A DNA stretch of 64,000 nucleotides from assembly GCA_028707125.1 (NCBI GenBank), contig JAQTUX010000001.1, forward strand, positions 554,807 to 618,806, in the 5' to 3' direction. The notes below the pieces were generated by a model. That model had not been told where the DNA came from. It worked only from the letters and a program-made list of their open reading frames with translations, and did no database searches. Of this stretch, positions 7,628 through 16,162 are shown in pieces. Each line of letters opens with the position of its first letter. Within the stretch, counting starts at the first letter, position 1. A program made the position numbers and the translations under genes. This DNA is from Candidatus Omnitrophota bacterium. GTDB taxonomy: Bacteria; Omnitrophota; Gorgyraeia; Gygaellales; JAQTUX01.

Positions 7628-8587
7628 ATGTGGTATTTTAAATTAAGGATGTATCTTTTACTTATAGCGTTGTTCGGGATCCTGTATATGTTCGCCACTA
7701 TGATCGGCGTAGGTATGGGCATCAGCAACTTTTATTTCTACCTGGCGCTTTCCATCGGCTTTATGTTCCTGCAGTATATGATCGGGCCGAAGATCGTGGA
7801 GTGGTCAATGCGCGTTAAGTATGTTGAGAGAAGCGAGTATCCGCGGCTGCATCAGATGGTGGAAGGCCTGGCGCAAAGGGCGGGTATCCCCAAGCCAAAG
7901 ATCGGCGTTGCCCGGATACCCATACCCAACGCCTTTGCCTTCGGCAGGGGCAGAGGCGACGGAAGGGTCTGCGTGACAGAGGGTATTATGAACCTGCTTG
8001 ATGAAAATGAGTTGAGGGCGGTGATGGGCCACGAATTAAGCCATCTTAAGAACCGCGACGTCCTCACCATAACCCTGCTTTCGGTGATCCCCATGATCCT
8101 TTACCGCGTTGCCTGGCATTTTATGTTCTTTGGGGGAGGCGGCAGGAGGGACAGGGGCGGGGCGAACACGGCGTTGATAGGAATGGCCGCGTTTTTCTTC
8201 TATTTCCTGACCAACCTTCTGGTCTTGTATGCCTCGCGCATCAGGGAGTATTTTGCCGACAGGGGCTCGGTATCTTTGGGCAACAGCCCTCATTCGCTCG
8301 CGTCGGCGCTTTACAAACTGGTATACGGCTCAGCCAGGATGAACAGGGAGGCGTTGAGGAGCGCGGAGGGGCTGAAGGCATTCTTCGTTAATGACCCCTC
8401 GCGGGCGATGAGGGAGATCAGGGAATTAAGCCAGCTGGATCTGGATAAAAGCGGCACTATCGACAGCCGCGAATTGGAGTCATTGCGCGTAAGGCAGGTA
8501 AGATTAGGTTTCGGCGATAAATTGATGGAGGCCTTAAGCACCCATCCCAATATGCTTAAGAGGATACAGCAGCTGTCAACATATTAG
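7628..8587 (+). CDS. htpX: HtpX-type M48 membrane zinc metalloprotease with an EF-hand-like loop
   Basis: A 319-aa membrane protease for quality control of inner-membrane proteins. Two N-terminal helices (about 8-28 and 36-52) precede the zinc motif H135-E-L-S-H139, with the third ligand Glu at about 208 in REYFADR. Another membrane segment lies at about 183-202. Near the C-terminus, D271-L-D-K-S-G-T-I-D-S-R-E282 reads as a canonical 12-residue calcium-binding EF-hand loop before the conserved THPNMLKRI end. Calcium control of the protease is inference. GGGAGG precedes the ATG. Confidence 0.9.
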   Translation: MWYFKLRMYLLLIALFGILYMFATMIGVGMGISNFYFYLALSIGFMFLQYMIGPKIVEWSMRVKYVERSEYPRLHQMVEGLAQRAGIPKPKIGVARIPIPNAFAFGRGRGDGRVCVTEGIMNLLDENELRAVMGHELSHLKNRDVLTITLLSVIPMILYRVAWHFMFFGGGGRRDRGGANTALIGMAAFFFYFLTNLLVLYASRIREYFADRGSVSLGNSPHSLASALYKLVYGSARMNREALRSAEGLKAFFVNDPSRAMREIRELSQLDLDKSGTIDSRELESLRVRQVRLGFGDKLMEALSTHPNMLKRIQQLSTY

Positions 8588-8610
8588 ATATTACAGCGCC
8601 TACATCGCCC

Positions 8611-8639
8611 TTGATTGAGCGGAAATCTTGTGATATATT
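8611..8639 (+). promoter_or_regulatory. Promoter upstream of trxA
   Basis: TTGATT at 8611-8616, a 17-bp spacer and TATATT at 8634-8639. Predicted start near 8646, with an ordinary leader of about 32 nt carrying CGGAGG before ATG 8678. Confidence 0.55.
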
Positions 8640-8677
8640 AAATACCTTCTTAATCATCAACAACGGAGGCAGCCGAT

Positions 8678-9001
8678 ATGGCGTTAGTACATTTAAATGA
8701 CGGCAATTTTAATGACACAGTCCTTAATTCAGAAGTGCCTTTTCTGGTGGATTTCTGGGCGGAGTGGTGCGGCCCCTGTAAGATGATCTCTCCTGTCATA
8801 GATGAAGTGGCAAAGGAGTACAAGGGCAAGCTTAAGGTAGGCAAGGTCAACGTAGACGAGGCCTCCAATACCGCGTCATCTTACGGCGTTATGTCCATAC
8901 CCACGCTTATATTTTTTAAGGGCGGCAAGGCGCTGACTCAGATCGTAGGGGCGGTAGGCAAGCAGCAGCTGGAAAAGAAGATCAAAGAGATAATCGTGTG
9001 A
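8678..9001 (+). CDS. trxA: Thioredoxin
   Basis: A 107-aa cytosolic thioredoxin with active site W30-C-G-P-C-K35, the cis-Pro loop in MSIPTLIFFKGG and the usual Asp in VDFWAEW. It reduces protein disulfides, including those of methionine sulfoxide reductases such as the MsrBA encoded upstream. It has its own promoter and RBS. The next gene starts inside its last codon (GTG 8998), so it heads the acetate-metabolism operon. No thioredoxin reductase gene is in the window. Confidence 0.97.
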   Translation: MALVHLNDGNFNDTVLNSEVPFLVDFWAEWCGPCKMISPVIDEVAKEYKGKLKVGKVNVDEASNTASSYGVMSIPTLIFFKGGKALTQIVGAVGKQQLEKKIKEIIV

Positions 9002-10068
9002 AGAAGGTCTTCATATCAGCCACAAAGCAGAACGACGGCAAGACCACCGTTTCTCTCGGGTTGATCGCCAATCTTCAGAAACGCTTCAAGAACGTGGGGT
9101 TTATAAAACCTATCGGGCAGAGATACCTCGAGGAAGACGGGGCGCAGATAGATGAGGACTCCATACTCATAGAGGAGGTCTGCGGCATAAAGGGCGTCTT
9201 GAAGGATATGAGCCCGGTTGCCGTTGAGCGCGGGTTCACCGAAAGATATATCGCCTCGCCTGATCGTCAGGCCATCAGCCGCCGCGTAAAAGAGGCGTTC
9301 AAGCGGATAGCAAAAGGCAAGAACCTCGTGGTGATCGAGGGCACCGGACACGCGGGCGTCGGCTCTGTCTTTGACCACTCTAATTCCGCGGTAGCCAAAC
9401 TCCTCGGTTCAAAGGTTATCATAATTTCTTCAGGCGGGGTAGGCAGGCCCATTGATGAGATCCTGCTTAACAAGGCCCTGTTTGAAAGGGACCGCGTAAA
9501 GGTCATAGGCGTCATAATCAATAAGATCCTGCCCCAGAAATTCCACAGGATAAGCAAGACCGTCAGGCAGGGCCTTAGCAGGAAGGGCATAGACGTTTTA
9601 GGGATAGTGCCGTATGATCCGATGTTGTCGGAGCCGACAATGTCCCAGATACTGGAGGAGACGGGGTTCAAACTTTTTTCCGGAGGGGATAATCTGGGCA
9701 ATCATATTTCCAACATACTCGTCGGGGCAATGGAGCCGGCTGAGGCAGTGGAGTACGTAAAAGATAAAAGCCTGATAATCACTCCCGGAGACCGCGAAGA
9801 CCTGATCTCCGCGGTGCTCAAGTCAAAGGCGGGCGGGGTATCCGGCATAGTGCTTACGGGTGAGAAGTCCGTATCTTCAAATATGGCTGATGTCCTGAAG
9901 CAGAGCGGGATACCGGTGCTGCTGGCCCCTCAGGATACGTATTCGGTCGTATCCACGATACATGATCTGACAGTAAAGATAAGGCCGCAGGATACGAACA
10001 AGATAAACAGGGCGATAGAGGTCATTAAGCAATACGTGGATTTCGAAAAGATATTGGAAAGGATGTAG
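8998..10068 (+). CDS. BioD-like P-loop ATPase with DRTGG domain
   Basis: A 356-aa protein with an N-terminal dethiobiotin-synthetase-like P-loop (FISATKQNDGKTT, residues about 5-17) and a C-terminal DRTGG-type domain (about 230-340). The same two domains form the N-terminal part of long Pta proteins, where they regulate phosphotransacetylase. Here they are a separate gene directly before pta, as in several anaerobes, so an accessory or regulatory role for Pta is likely. GTG 8998 overlaps the trxA stop by 4 bp. Confidence 0.8.
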   Translation: MKKVFISATKQNDGKTTVSLGLIANLQKRFKNVGFIKPIGQRYLEEDGAQIDEDSILIEEVCGIKGVLKDMSPVAVERGFTERYIASPDRQAISRRVKEAFKRIAKGKNLVVIEGTGHAGVGSVFDHSNSAVAKLLGSKVIIISSGGVGRPIDEILLNKALFERDRVKVIGVIINKILPQKFHRISKTVRQGLSRKGIDVLGIVPYDPMLSEPTMSQILEETGFKLFSGGDNLGNHISNILVGAMEPAEAVEYVKDKSLIITPGDREDLISAVLKSKAGGVSGIVLTGEKSVSSNMADVLKQSGIPVLLAPQDTYSVVSTIHDLTVKIRPQDTNKINRAIEVIKQYVDFEKILERM

Positions 10069-10070
10069 GT

Positions 10071-11000
10071 ATGGACATAGTGGCAAATTTAAGAGATAAG
10101 GCAAAGAGGAGGATGAGGAGGATAATCCTTCCGGAGCCTGATGACCGGCGGGTCGTAGAGGCGGAGAAGATCATCCGTGAAGAGAAGATCGCCGACGTTA
10201 CCCTGCTAAGCAAGGGCTTGATGGATAAAAAACTCATGGGCCGTTTTACGGAGGAATTTTTTGAATTGAGGCAGTCCAGGGGCATTACCCTGGATGAGGC
10301 AAAACAGACGGTTTCCGACCCGCTTTATTATTGCGCGATGATGGTAAGAGACGGCATGGCTGACGGGTTTGTCGCCGGCGCCGCTTACACCACCCCCAGC
10401 GTTGCCAGGGCCGCGATATATTGTCTGGGCCTGGATAGAAGGCTGGATACTGTATCAAGCAGTTTTATTATGGTAGTGCCTGACTGCGCTTACGGCGATA
10501 ATGGTGTTTTCGTGTTCGCCGATTGCGGTATAGTCCCCGACCCCAGCCCGCGGCAGTTGGCCAATATCGCCGTATCCACCGCTGAATTGGCCAAGAGGGT
10601 GCTTGATATAACTCCGCGGGTGGCAATGTTGAGTTATTCTACCAAGGGCTCTGCCGAAGGCAGGTTTGTGAATGAGGTAAAAGAGGCGACTGCCCTGGTC
10701 AAGGAAATAGAGCCGGGCCTGCTGGTAGAGGGAGAGCTGCAGGTTGACGCCGCCATCATACCGGAGGTTTCTCAGATCAAATATCAGGATTCCGCGATAG
10801 GAGGCAGGGCAAACGTGCTGATATTCCCGGATCTGGAGTCCGGTAACATTGCCTATAAGCTGGTCCAGCGCCTCGCCAAGGCGCGGGCAATAGGCCCTCT
10901 GTTACAGGGCTTGAATAAGCCCGCGAGCGACCTCTCGCGCGGCTGCGAAGTAGATGATATAGTTGACTGCGTGGCAGTGACGTCGTTGAGGGCAAAGTAG
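10071..11000 (+). CDS. pta: Phosphate acetyltransferase
   Basis: A 309-aa catalytic domain of the PTA/PTB family, converting acetyl-CoA and phosphate to acetyl-phosphate and CoA. Family features are LPEPDDRRVVEAEKI near the N-terminus, DGFVAGAAYTT in the middle, YSTKGSAEG, and FPDLESGNIAYKLVQRLA near the C-terminus. It is the short form without the DRTGG/BioD extension, which is supplied by the gene 2 bp upstream. With ackA downstream it yields ATP from acetyl-CoA made by PFOR. Confidence 0.93.
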   Translation: MDIVANLRDKAKRRMRRIILPEPDDRRVVEAEKIIREEKIADVTLLSKGLMDKKLMGRFTEEFFELRQSRGITLDEAKQTVSDPLYYCAMMVRDGMADGFVAGAAYTTPSVARAAIYCLGLDRRLDTVSSSFIMVVPDCAYGDNGVFVFADCGIVPDPSPRQLANIAVSTAELAKRVLDITPRVAMLSYSTKGSAEGRFVNEVKEATALVKEIEPGLLVEGELQVDAAIIPEVSQIKYQDSAIGGRANVLIFPDLESGNIAYKLVQRLAKARAIGPLLQGLNKPASDLSRGCEVDDIVDCVAVTSLRAK

Positions 11001-11007
11001 AGAGTAG

Positions 11008-12084
11008 ATGAAGATACTCGTAATCAATTCAGGCAGCTCATCCATAAAATACCGGCTTTATAATATGCCGAGTGAGGAGATCGTACTCAGAGGCATGATT
11101 GAACGCATAGGGGAGCGTAATTCAAAGGTAAAGAACCACCATCAGGGCCTGGAATTGATCCTTTCTAAAGTCGGCGAGGTAGATGCCGTGGGCCACAGGG
11201 TCGTGCACGGCGGAGAGTTTTTTAAAAGGCCGTCTTTGATAAATAGCCGCGTCGTCAGGGTGATAAAATTATGCTGTAAGCTCGCGCCTCTGCACAATCC
11301 CGCTAATCTTGAGGGCATCAATGCCTGCAGGCAGCTGCTGCCCGGGATTAAACAAGCGGCGGTGTTTGACACGGCGTTTCACCAGAGTATTCCCGGCTAC
11401 GCGTTTATATACGCGCTTCCGTTCAGCTACTATAAAAAGCTTGGTATCCGCAGGTATGGCTTTCACGGCACAAGCCACCAGTACGTGACGAATGAGGCGG
11501 CAAAAATACTCAGGAAACCCTTAAACAGGGTGAACATTATCAGCTGCCATCTTGGCAACGGCTGCAGCATTACCGCGGTAAAGTCCGGCAAGTCCGTGGA
11601 TACGAGCATGGGGTTCACGCCTTTGGAAGGGCTGGTCATGGGCACGCGCTGCGGCGACATTGACCCGGCGCTGGTAACCTTCATAATGCGCAGGAAAAAA
11701 ATGGGCCGCGAGGAGATGGAGCGGGTGCTCAATAAAGAGAGCGGGCTCAAAGGGCTTTCCGGCATAGGCAATGATATGCGCAGAATAGAGGAGGCGGCGC
11801 GCCGCGGCAGTAAGCAAGCGGCCTTAGCGCTGGATGTCTTTATATATCGCATAAGAAAGTATATAGGCGCGTATCTGGCCGCGATAGGAAATACGGACGC
11901 GGTAGTGTTTACCGCCGGCATAGGCGAGAATCAGGGTTATATCAGAGCAAGGATCTGCCGGAATCTTTTTGATAATCTTAAAAACAGGCCGCGGGTGCTG
12001 GTTATCCCCACGGATGAAGAATTAATGATCGCCAGAGAGACATACAAGATCATAGGAAGTCGCCAGGGAGGTATGGAGAGATGA
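11008..12084 (+). CDS. ackA: Acetate kinase
   Basis: A 358-aa kinase turning acetyl-phosphate and ADP into acetate and ATP. Motifs seen: [10 protein letters not shown] at residues 5-14, [36 protein letters not shown], and FTAGIGEN near the C-terminus. It is about 40 residues shorter than usual (about 400), the shortfall lying in the N-terminal domain between IKYRLY and VGHRVVHGG. All catalytic motifs are present, so it is probably active. Its stop overlaps panD by 4 bp. Confidence 0.95.
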   Translation: MKILVINSGSSSIKYRLYNMPSEEIVLRGMIERIGERNSKVKNHHQGLELILSKVGEVDAVGHRVVHGGEFFKRPSLINSRVVRVIKLCCKLAPLHNPANLEGINACRQLLPGIKQAAVFDTAFHQSIPGYAFIYALPFSYYKKLGIRRYGFHGTSHQYVTNEAAKILRKPLNRVNIISCHLGNGCSITAVKSGKSVDTSMGFTPLEGLVMGTRCGDIDPALVTFIMRRKKMGREEMERVLNKESGLKGLSGIGNDMRRIEEAARRGSKQAALALDVFIYRIRKYIGAYLAAIGNTDAVVFTAGIGENQGYIRARICRNLFDNLKNRPRVLVIPTDEELMIARETYKIIGSRQGGMER

Positions 12085-12431
12085 TGAGGACGATGTTGAA
12101 GTCAAAGATAAGCCGCGCGCGCATTACGGACGCCAATCTTTATTATGAGGGCTCCATAACCATAGACGAGGCGTTGATGGATGCCGCCGACCTTATAGAA
12201 GGGGAGAAGGTCGAGGTTTTTAACTTGAATAACGGGGCGCGGTTTGAAACCTACGTTATAAAGGGCAAGAAGAACAGCGGCCAGATCTGTTTGAACGGCC
12301 CGGCGGCAAGGTCAGGCCACGTTAAAGATGATATCATAATCCTTGCCTACGCTTTAGTGGATGATACAAAGGCGGCCGCGGTAAAGCCGAAAAAGGTCTC
12401 AGTTGATGAAAGAAACAGAATTAAAGATTAG
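12081..12431 (+). CDS. panD: Aspartate 1-decarboxylase
   Basis: A 116-aa proenzyme making beta-alanine for pantothenate and coenzyme A. The self-cleavage site is G24-S25 in YYEGS, which yields the pyruvoyl cofactor; starting at the first of two ATGs puts it at the same residue number as in E. coli. The NGAR and LNGPAAR motifs of the active site are present. The location next to pta-ackA ties CoA supply to acetyl-CoA metabolism. The 3' end overlaps def by 26 bp. Confidence 0.93.
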   Translation: MMRTMLKSKISRARITDANLYYEGSITIDEALMDAADLIEGEKVEVFNLNNGARFETYVIKGKKNSGQICLNGPAARSGHVKDDIIILAYALVDDTKAAAVKPKKVSVDERNRIKD

Positions 12432-12930
12432 GGTCATCGGGGAGCATATACTGCGCAAAAAGGCGGGTTTGGTAAAAAAAGGCGAGATCAATGATGAGAT
12501 GCGCCTGACCTTAAGCAGGATGGCGCGGCTTATGTATAAGACCAAAGGCGTGGGCCTGGCAGCCCAGCAGGCGGGCATTGACAAAAGCATCACCGTTATA
12601 GACGCGGGCACAGGCATATACAAACTTATCAACCCGAAGATCGTTTCAAGGTCCGGCTCTGAAAGCATGGAAGAGGGGTGCCTGAGCATTCCCGGGGTCT
12701 TTGTGAAGGTGAAGAGGGCCGGGTCTGTCGTGGTGGAGGCGCTTGATGAATACGGCCAGCCGCTTGAGATCAAAGCGCGGGGGCTTCTGGCGCGCGCGCT
12801 TCAACATGAGATAGACCACTTAAACGGCAAATTGATAATAGACCACCTGGATCTGTTTAATAGAATGCGGCTGAAAGGCAAAATAAAAGAACTGGCAAAA
12901 TATGGGAAACTGTCCGAATCAGAAGATTAA
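12406..12930 (+). CDS. def: Peptide deformylase
   Basis: A 174-aa metalloenzyme removing the formyl group from nascent proteins. All three motifs are intact: G48-V-G-L-A-A-Q-Q55, E90-G-C-L-S94 with the metal Cys at 92, and H134-E-I-D-H138. The frame also offers TTG 12403, but ATG 12406 is preferred. The start lies inside panD and the stop overlaps the next gene. Length is typical. Confidence 0.95.
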   Translation: MKETELKIRVIGEHILRKKAGLVKKGEINDEMRLTLSRMARLMYKTKGVGLAAQQAGIDKSITVIDAGTGIYKLINPKIVSRSGSESMEEGCLSIPGVFVKVKRAGSVVVEALDEYGQPLEIKARGLLARALQHEIDHLNGKLIIDHLDLFNRMRLKGKIKELAKYGKLSESED

Positions 12931-13102
12931 TATGGCAATGTGCAACTGCAGCTATGAGCCCTGTTCCAGAAAGGGCGTATGCTGCGAGTGCCTGCACTAC
13001 CACCGCAAAAACGGCCAGCTGCCGGCCTGTTTTTTTTCCTCAGATGTAGAGAAGACGTATGACCGTTCAATTGAGAGGTTCATCAAGGCGCGGTCTGCCT
13101 GA
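12902..13102 (+). CDS. DUF6485-like small Cys-rich protein
   Basis: A 66-aa protein with seven Cys in the order C-N-C-(x5)-C-(x5)-CC-x-C and a second part ending [11 protein letters not shown]. The pattern [20 protein letters not shown] followed by LPACFF matches the small DUF6485 family found in anaerobes. The Cys spacing suggests metal or Fe-S binding, which is unproven. It overlaps def by 29 bp and lipA by 44 bp. Confidence 0.7.
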   Translation: MGNCPNQKINMAMCNCSYEPCSRKGVCCECLHYHRKNGQLPACFFSSDVEKTYDRSIERFIKARSA

Positions 13103-13952
13103 GTGGTTCAGGCAGCGTATCCCCGGTGAGGCGGCAGGCGCGCTCAGCGGTTACCTTAAGCGAAAACAGATAAACACGGTTTGCGGGAGCGCGCGTTGCC
13201 CCAATATTTCCGAGTGTTACAGCCGCGGCAACGCCGCGTTCATGATATTGGGGGATAAGTGCGGCCGCTCCTGTTCGTTCTGCGCCGTAGAGAAGGCCCA
13301 GGGGCCTTTTAGCGTAGACGCGGATGAGCCGCGCAGGGTTGCCGAGGCGGCCAGAGAGTTGGGGCTGCGATACGTTGTTATTACTTCGCCCGCGCGCGAT
13401 GACCTTCCGGACGGCGGCGCGGGGCATTTTGCCGGAACGATAAAAGAGATAAAGCGGATCAATCCGGGCGTGAAAGTAGAGGCATTGATCCCCGACTTTA
13501 AGGGAGACGCCCGTTCGTTAAAGACAGTCCTTGATGCCTCGCCGGCCTGCCTCGCGCACAACATAGAGACAGTGCCGAGATTATACGGCGCGCTGAGGCC
13601 GGGCGCGGATTATTCCGTTTCGCTGAAGATACTTTCGGAAACAAAGAGGGTAACGCCGGATATGATGACCAAGTCTTCTCTTATGTTGGGCCTGTCGGAA
13701 CGCGGCGAAGAAGTTACGCGGGTATTCGAGGACTTAAGGCGCGTTGAATGCGATATTCTCACGCTGGGGCAGTATCTGGCGCCTTCAGATAATAATTTTC
13801 CAATACACAGGTTCGTTACGCCGGATGAGTTCAAAGAGTATGAAGAGATCGGCCTGCGCCTTGGTTTCAAGGCGGTATTCTCCGGGCCCAGGGTGCGCAG
13901 TTCCTATCTGGCTGAGCAAACGCACAGTTCAGCCGAGGCGTTAAGAATATGA
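13059..13952 (+). CDS. lipA: Lipoyl synthase
   Basis: A 297-aa radical SAM enzyme inserting two sulfurs into octanoyl groups on lipoyl domains. The auxiliary cluster motif is C42-x4-C47-x5-C53, and the SAM cluster motif is C68-x3-C72-x2-C75. The family block [15 protein letters not shown] and the C-terminal [12 protein letters not shown], with its conserved Arg-Ser-Ser, are present. It starts inside the preceding gene. No lipoate ligase, octanoyltransferase or lipoyl-dependent dehydrogenase lies in the window, so its client proteins are elsewhere. Confidence 0.95.
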   Translation: MTVQLRGSSRRGLPEWFRQRIPGEAAGALSGYLKRKQINTVCGSARCPNISECYSRGNAAFMILGDKCGRSCSFCAVEKAQGPFSVDADEPRRVAEAARELGLRYVVITSPARDDLPDGGAGHFAGTIKEIKRINPGVKVEALIPDFKGDARSLKTVLDASPACLAHNIETVPRLYGALRPGADYSVSLKILSETKRVTPDMMTKSSLMLGLSERGEEVTRVFEDLRRVECDILTLGQYLAPSDNNFPIHRFVTPDEFKEYEEIGLRLGFKAVFSGPRVRSSYLAEQTHSSAEALRI

Positions 13953-14920
13953 CTATAGTCCTGATATTGATCGCGGTTATAATTTTAGTTATTCTGGGGG
14001 CGGCGGTTTTCAAAATAAACTCCTCTCTGAATTCCCAGATGTTTAATATTTCGCGCGAGGTCAGCGAGAAGTTAGGGCAGTTAGGGGAGGCGTTGAACAA
14101 TACACATAAGATCGTGGGCGACCGTTTAGACGGCAGCGCCCAGATCATAAGCAAGGTACATTCCGCGTTAGGCGAGATAAAGGAGTCATACAGGCAGATC
14201 AATGAGAAGATGAAAGAGTTTTCTTCGTTTCAGGATATGCTCAAACCCCCGAAGATAAGGGGCGGCGTAGGCGAGACCATGCTTGAGAGCATCATCAGCC
14301 AGGTATTCGCGGACAAAAGAGAATTTTACGATTTCCAATATCAGTTTAAGAGCGGAGAGAAGGTGGACGCGGTCATAAAACTGGGCGGCAATGTTGTCAG
14401 CATTGACGCGAAGTTCCCCCTGGAGAGCTACAGAAGGATGAAGGACGCGCAGAACGAAGAGGAGAGGCGGCAATACAAGAGAGAGTTCGCCTCTTCCGTT
14501 AAATTCAAAATAGACGATATCGCCAAAAAATACATACTGCCGGACGAAGGGACGTTTGATTTCGCGCTTATGTATATACCGGCAGAGGGCATATATTATG
14601 AGATCATTCAGGATAATCAGGTCTGGTCTTATTCGTTGGACAAGAAGGTCATCCCCGTATCGCCCAACACCTTTTATCCCTATCTTATGGTTATCTGGAG
14701 AGGGCTCAGGGGGATGGCCCTGGAAAAAAATATTGAAGGCGTATTGGTGAATCTGAAGAGGACAGAGGTTGAATTCCTGAAGTTTAAAGATGAGTTCAGG
14801 GTCCTGGGCAGCCACCTGAAGAACGCGCGGGAAAAGTTTGACGACGTTGATAAGCGGCTTGAGCGGTTTTCCGATAAGCTGTCCGTTGTCTCGAATATCC
14901 CGCTGGAAGACAAGAGATAA
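13949..14920 (+). CDS. rmuC: RmuC family DNA recombination protein
   Basis: A 323-aa protein with an N-terminal transmembrane helix (residues about 3-22), a coiled-coil region (about 25-95) and the RmuC nuclease-like core. Typical blocks are GGVGETMLESI, VDAVIKLGGNVVSIDAKFPLE, and EGIYYEII. RmuC limits inversions at short inverted repeats in E. coli, which is notable given the many palindromes in this window. ATG 13949 overlaps the lipA stop by 4 bp. Confidence 0.9.
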   Translation: MTIVLILIAVIILVILGAAVFKINSSLNSQMFNISREVSEKLGQLGEALNNTHKIVGDRLDGSAQIISKVHSALGEIKESYRQINEKMKEFSSFQDMLKPPKIRGGVGETMLESIISQVFADKREFYDFQYQFKSGEKVDAVIKLGGNVVSIDAKFPLESYRRMKDAQNEEERRQYKREFASSVKFKIDDIAKKYILPDEGTFDFALMYIPAEGIYYEIIQDNQVWSYSLDKKVIPVSPNTFYPYLMVIWRGLRGMALEKNIEGVLVNLKRTEVEFLKFKDEFRVLGSHLKNAREKFDDVDKRLERFSDKLSVVSNIPLEDKR

Positions 14921-14925
14921 ATGGA

Positions 14926-14975
14926 CCCCATACTTACGTATGGGGAATAGGAATGCCCCACACGTAAGTGTGGGG
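14926..14975. repeat. REP-like pair of inverted hairpins
   Basis: Two 20-bp palindromes. The first (14926-14945) has stem CCCCATAC/GTATGGGG with loop TTAC. The second (14956-14975) has stem CCCCACAC/GTGTGGGG with loop GTAA. The loops are reverse complements of each other, and the stems differ by one compensating base pair, so the unit looks like two REP sequences in inverted orientation (REPIN layout). It fills the gap between rmuC and the DUF167 gene. Confidence 0.75.
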
Positions 14976-15209
14976 ATGCAGAAAGAGAATTTGTTGCGGA
15001 TCAATATTAGAGTAATACCCGGCGCAAGCAGAGATAAGATCGTCAAGGAAAACGGACGATTAAAGGTTTACGTATGCGCTCCAGCCGAATCCGGCAGGGC
15101 GAATAAGGCGGTGATCGATCTGCTCGCGGATCATTTTGACAAAAGAAAAAGCGGTATTGAGATAGTGAAGGGCGGGCATTCAAGGGATAAGGTCGTTCAG
15201 ATCGATTAG
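14976..15209 (+). CDS. DUF167/YggU family protein
   Basis: A 77-aa protein of the YggU/DUF167 family (INIRVIPGASRDKIV, then APAESGRANKAVIDLLA and GGHSRDKVV). The function is unknown. ATG 14976 abuts the second hairpin arm and has no Shine-Dalgarno sequence; TTG 14991 or 14994 are possible starts closer to the family's usual N-terminus. The open frame runs back to 14838 inside rmuC, but that extension is not family-like. Confidence 0.75.
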   Translation: MQKENLLRINIRVIPGASRDKIVKENGRLKVYVCAPAESGRANKAVIDLLADHFDKRKSGIEIVKGGHSRDKVVQID

Positions 15210-15224
15210 GGCATGGAGGGAGAC

Positions 15225-15707
15225 ATGAATAAGGTATTGGTCATTTACTATTCCAAAAGCGGAAACACAAAGAAGCTGGCCGAGATCTTTACGGAAGGCC
15301 TGAAGAACGAAGGAGTGGGCTTTGACCTGAAGGACGTAGGGTCCGTAAAGGCCGACGACCTGCTCAAATACGGCGGCATTGCCATCGGCTCTCCCACTTA
15401 TTACGGGACCATGGCCTGGCAGATAAAGCAATTATTTGATGAGTCGGTTAAGTTCCATGGGAAGCTTGATGGTAAGGCGGGATGCGCTTTCTCCTCGAGC
15501 CATAATGTAGCCGGCGGCAACGAGACGACGATCGTGGATATGCTTTGCGCCATGCTCATACACGGTATGATAATTCAAGGAGACCCGCAGGGAGACCACT
15601 ACGGAACGGCCTCTATAGGCGCGCCCGATGCCAGGGCAAGCAAGATGTGCAAGAGGCAAGGGGAGAGATTTGCTAGATTGGTAAAAACTCTAAACACTAA
15701 ACTCTAA
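15225..15707 (+). CDS. Flavodoxin-like / NAD(P)H-quinone oxidoreductase family protein
   Basis: A 160-aa FMN-binding flavodoxin-fold protein. The phosphate loop is YYSKSGNTKKLAE (residues about 8-20); GSPTYYGTMAWQIKQ and SSHNVAGGNETT match the WrbA/NQO-type flavin loops. ATG 15225 is chosen over ATG 15213 because GGAGGG lies just upstream of it. The last eight codons (VKTLNTKL) are encoded by the start of a heptad repeat array, so the C-terminus has probably been changed or extended by the repeat. Confidence 0.85.
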   Translation: MNKVLVIYYSKSGNTKKLAEIFTEGLKNEGVGFDLKDVGSVKADDLLKYGGIAIGSPTYYGTMAWQIKQLFDESVKFHGKLDGKAGCAFSSSHNVAGGNETTIVDMLCAMLIHGMIIQGDPQGDHYGTASIGAPDARASKMCKRQGERFARLVKTLNTKL

Positions 15708-15826
15708 ACACTAAACAAACTACAAACTCAAAACCATAAACTACAAACATCAATAATAATTAAGTTTTGGGTTTGGAGTTTGGAACATTTGGGTTTATTT
15801 AGAGTTTAGGGTTTTGGGTTTAGTGT
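15687..15826. repeat. Inverted pair of degenerate 7-nt tandem repeat arrays
   Basis: Left array: ACTCTAA/ACACTAA units in exact 7-nt register from 15687 to 15714, continuing as ACAAACT-type units to about 15757. Right array: TTAGAGT, TTAGGGT, TTTGGGT and TTAGTGT at 15799-15826, the complementary strand of the same motif. The two halves can pair into a long imperfect hairpin. The array begins inside the flavodoxin gene and fills the gap before cutA. Confidence 0.75.
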
Positions 15827-15850
15827 TTTATTTGCGGATGGAGAAAGAAA

Positions 15851-16162
15851 GTGAATATTGTAGTTTTAGTGACCGCTTCCAATAAGGAAGAGGCGCAGAT
15901 TATTGCGAGGAAGCTTTTAGAAGATAAGCTGGCCGCCTGCGTCAACATAATCGAAGGCGTGAATTCTTTTTTCTGGTGGGAGGGCAAAATAGACAACGCC
16001 CAGGAAGCGCTTATGGTCATAAAAAGCAGCAAGGGTAAATTCAAGCGGCTTTGCGCGGCTGTCAAGTCAGCGCATAGTTATGATACCCCTGAGATCATCG
16101 CCCTGCCGGTTGTGGCGGGCGAGAAAAAATATCTGGATTGGCTCAATGGATCCATCAGGTAA
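15851..16162 (+). CDS. cutA: CutA family protein
   Basis: A 103-aa trimeric ferredoxin-fold protein of the CutA1 family. Typical blocks are VLVTASNKEEAQIIARKLL, KLAACVNII, FFWWEGKI, and the C-terminal YDTPEIIALPV. CutA was named for divalent-cation tolerance, but its general role is unclear. The next gene, ccdA, starts 17 bp before its stop; CutA-DsbD neighbours also occur in enterobacteria. The start is GTG 15851 with GGAG upstream. Confidence 0.95.
   Translation: MNIVVLVTASNKEEAQIIARKLLEDKLAACVNIIEGVNSFFWWEGKIDNAQEALMVIKSSKGKFKRLCAAVKSAHSYDTPEIIALPVVAGEKKYLDWLNGSIR

Noticed and set aside
14838-14975. N-terminal extension of the DUF167 frame
   Set aside because: It overlaps rmuC and translates through the hairpin pair, with no similarity to the family's N-terminus.
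15687-15826. Telomere-like CCCTAAA-type repeats read as possible eukaryotic contamination
   Set aside because: The array is short, degenerate and inverted, and lies between and partly inside bacterial genes; it is better seen as a bacterial heptamer repeat.
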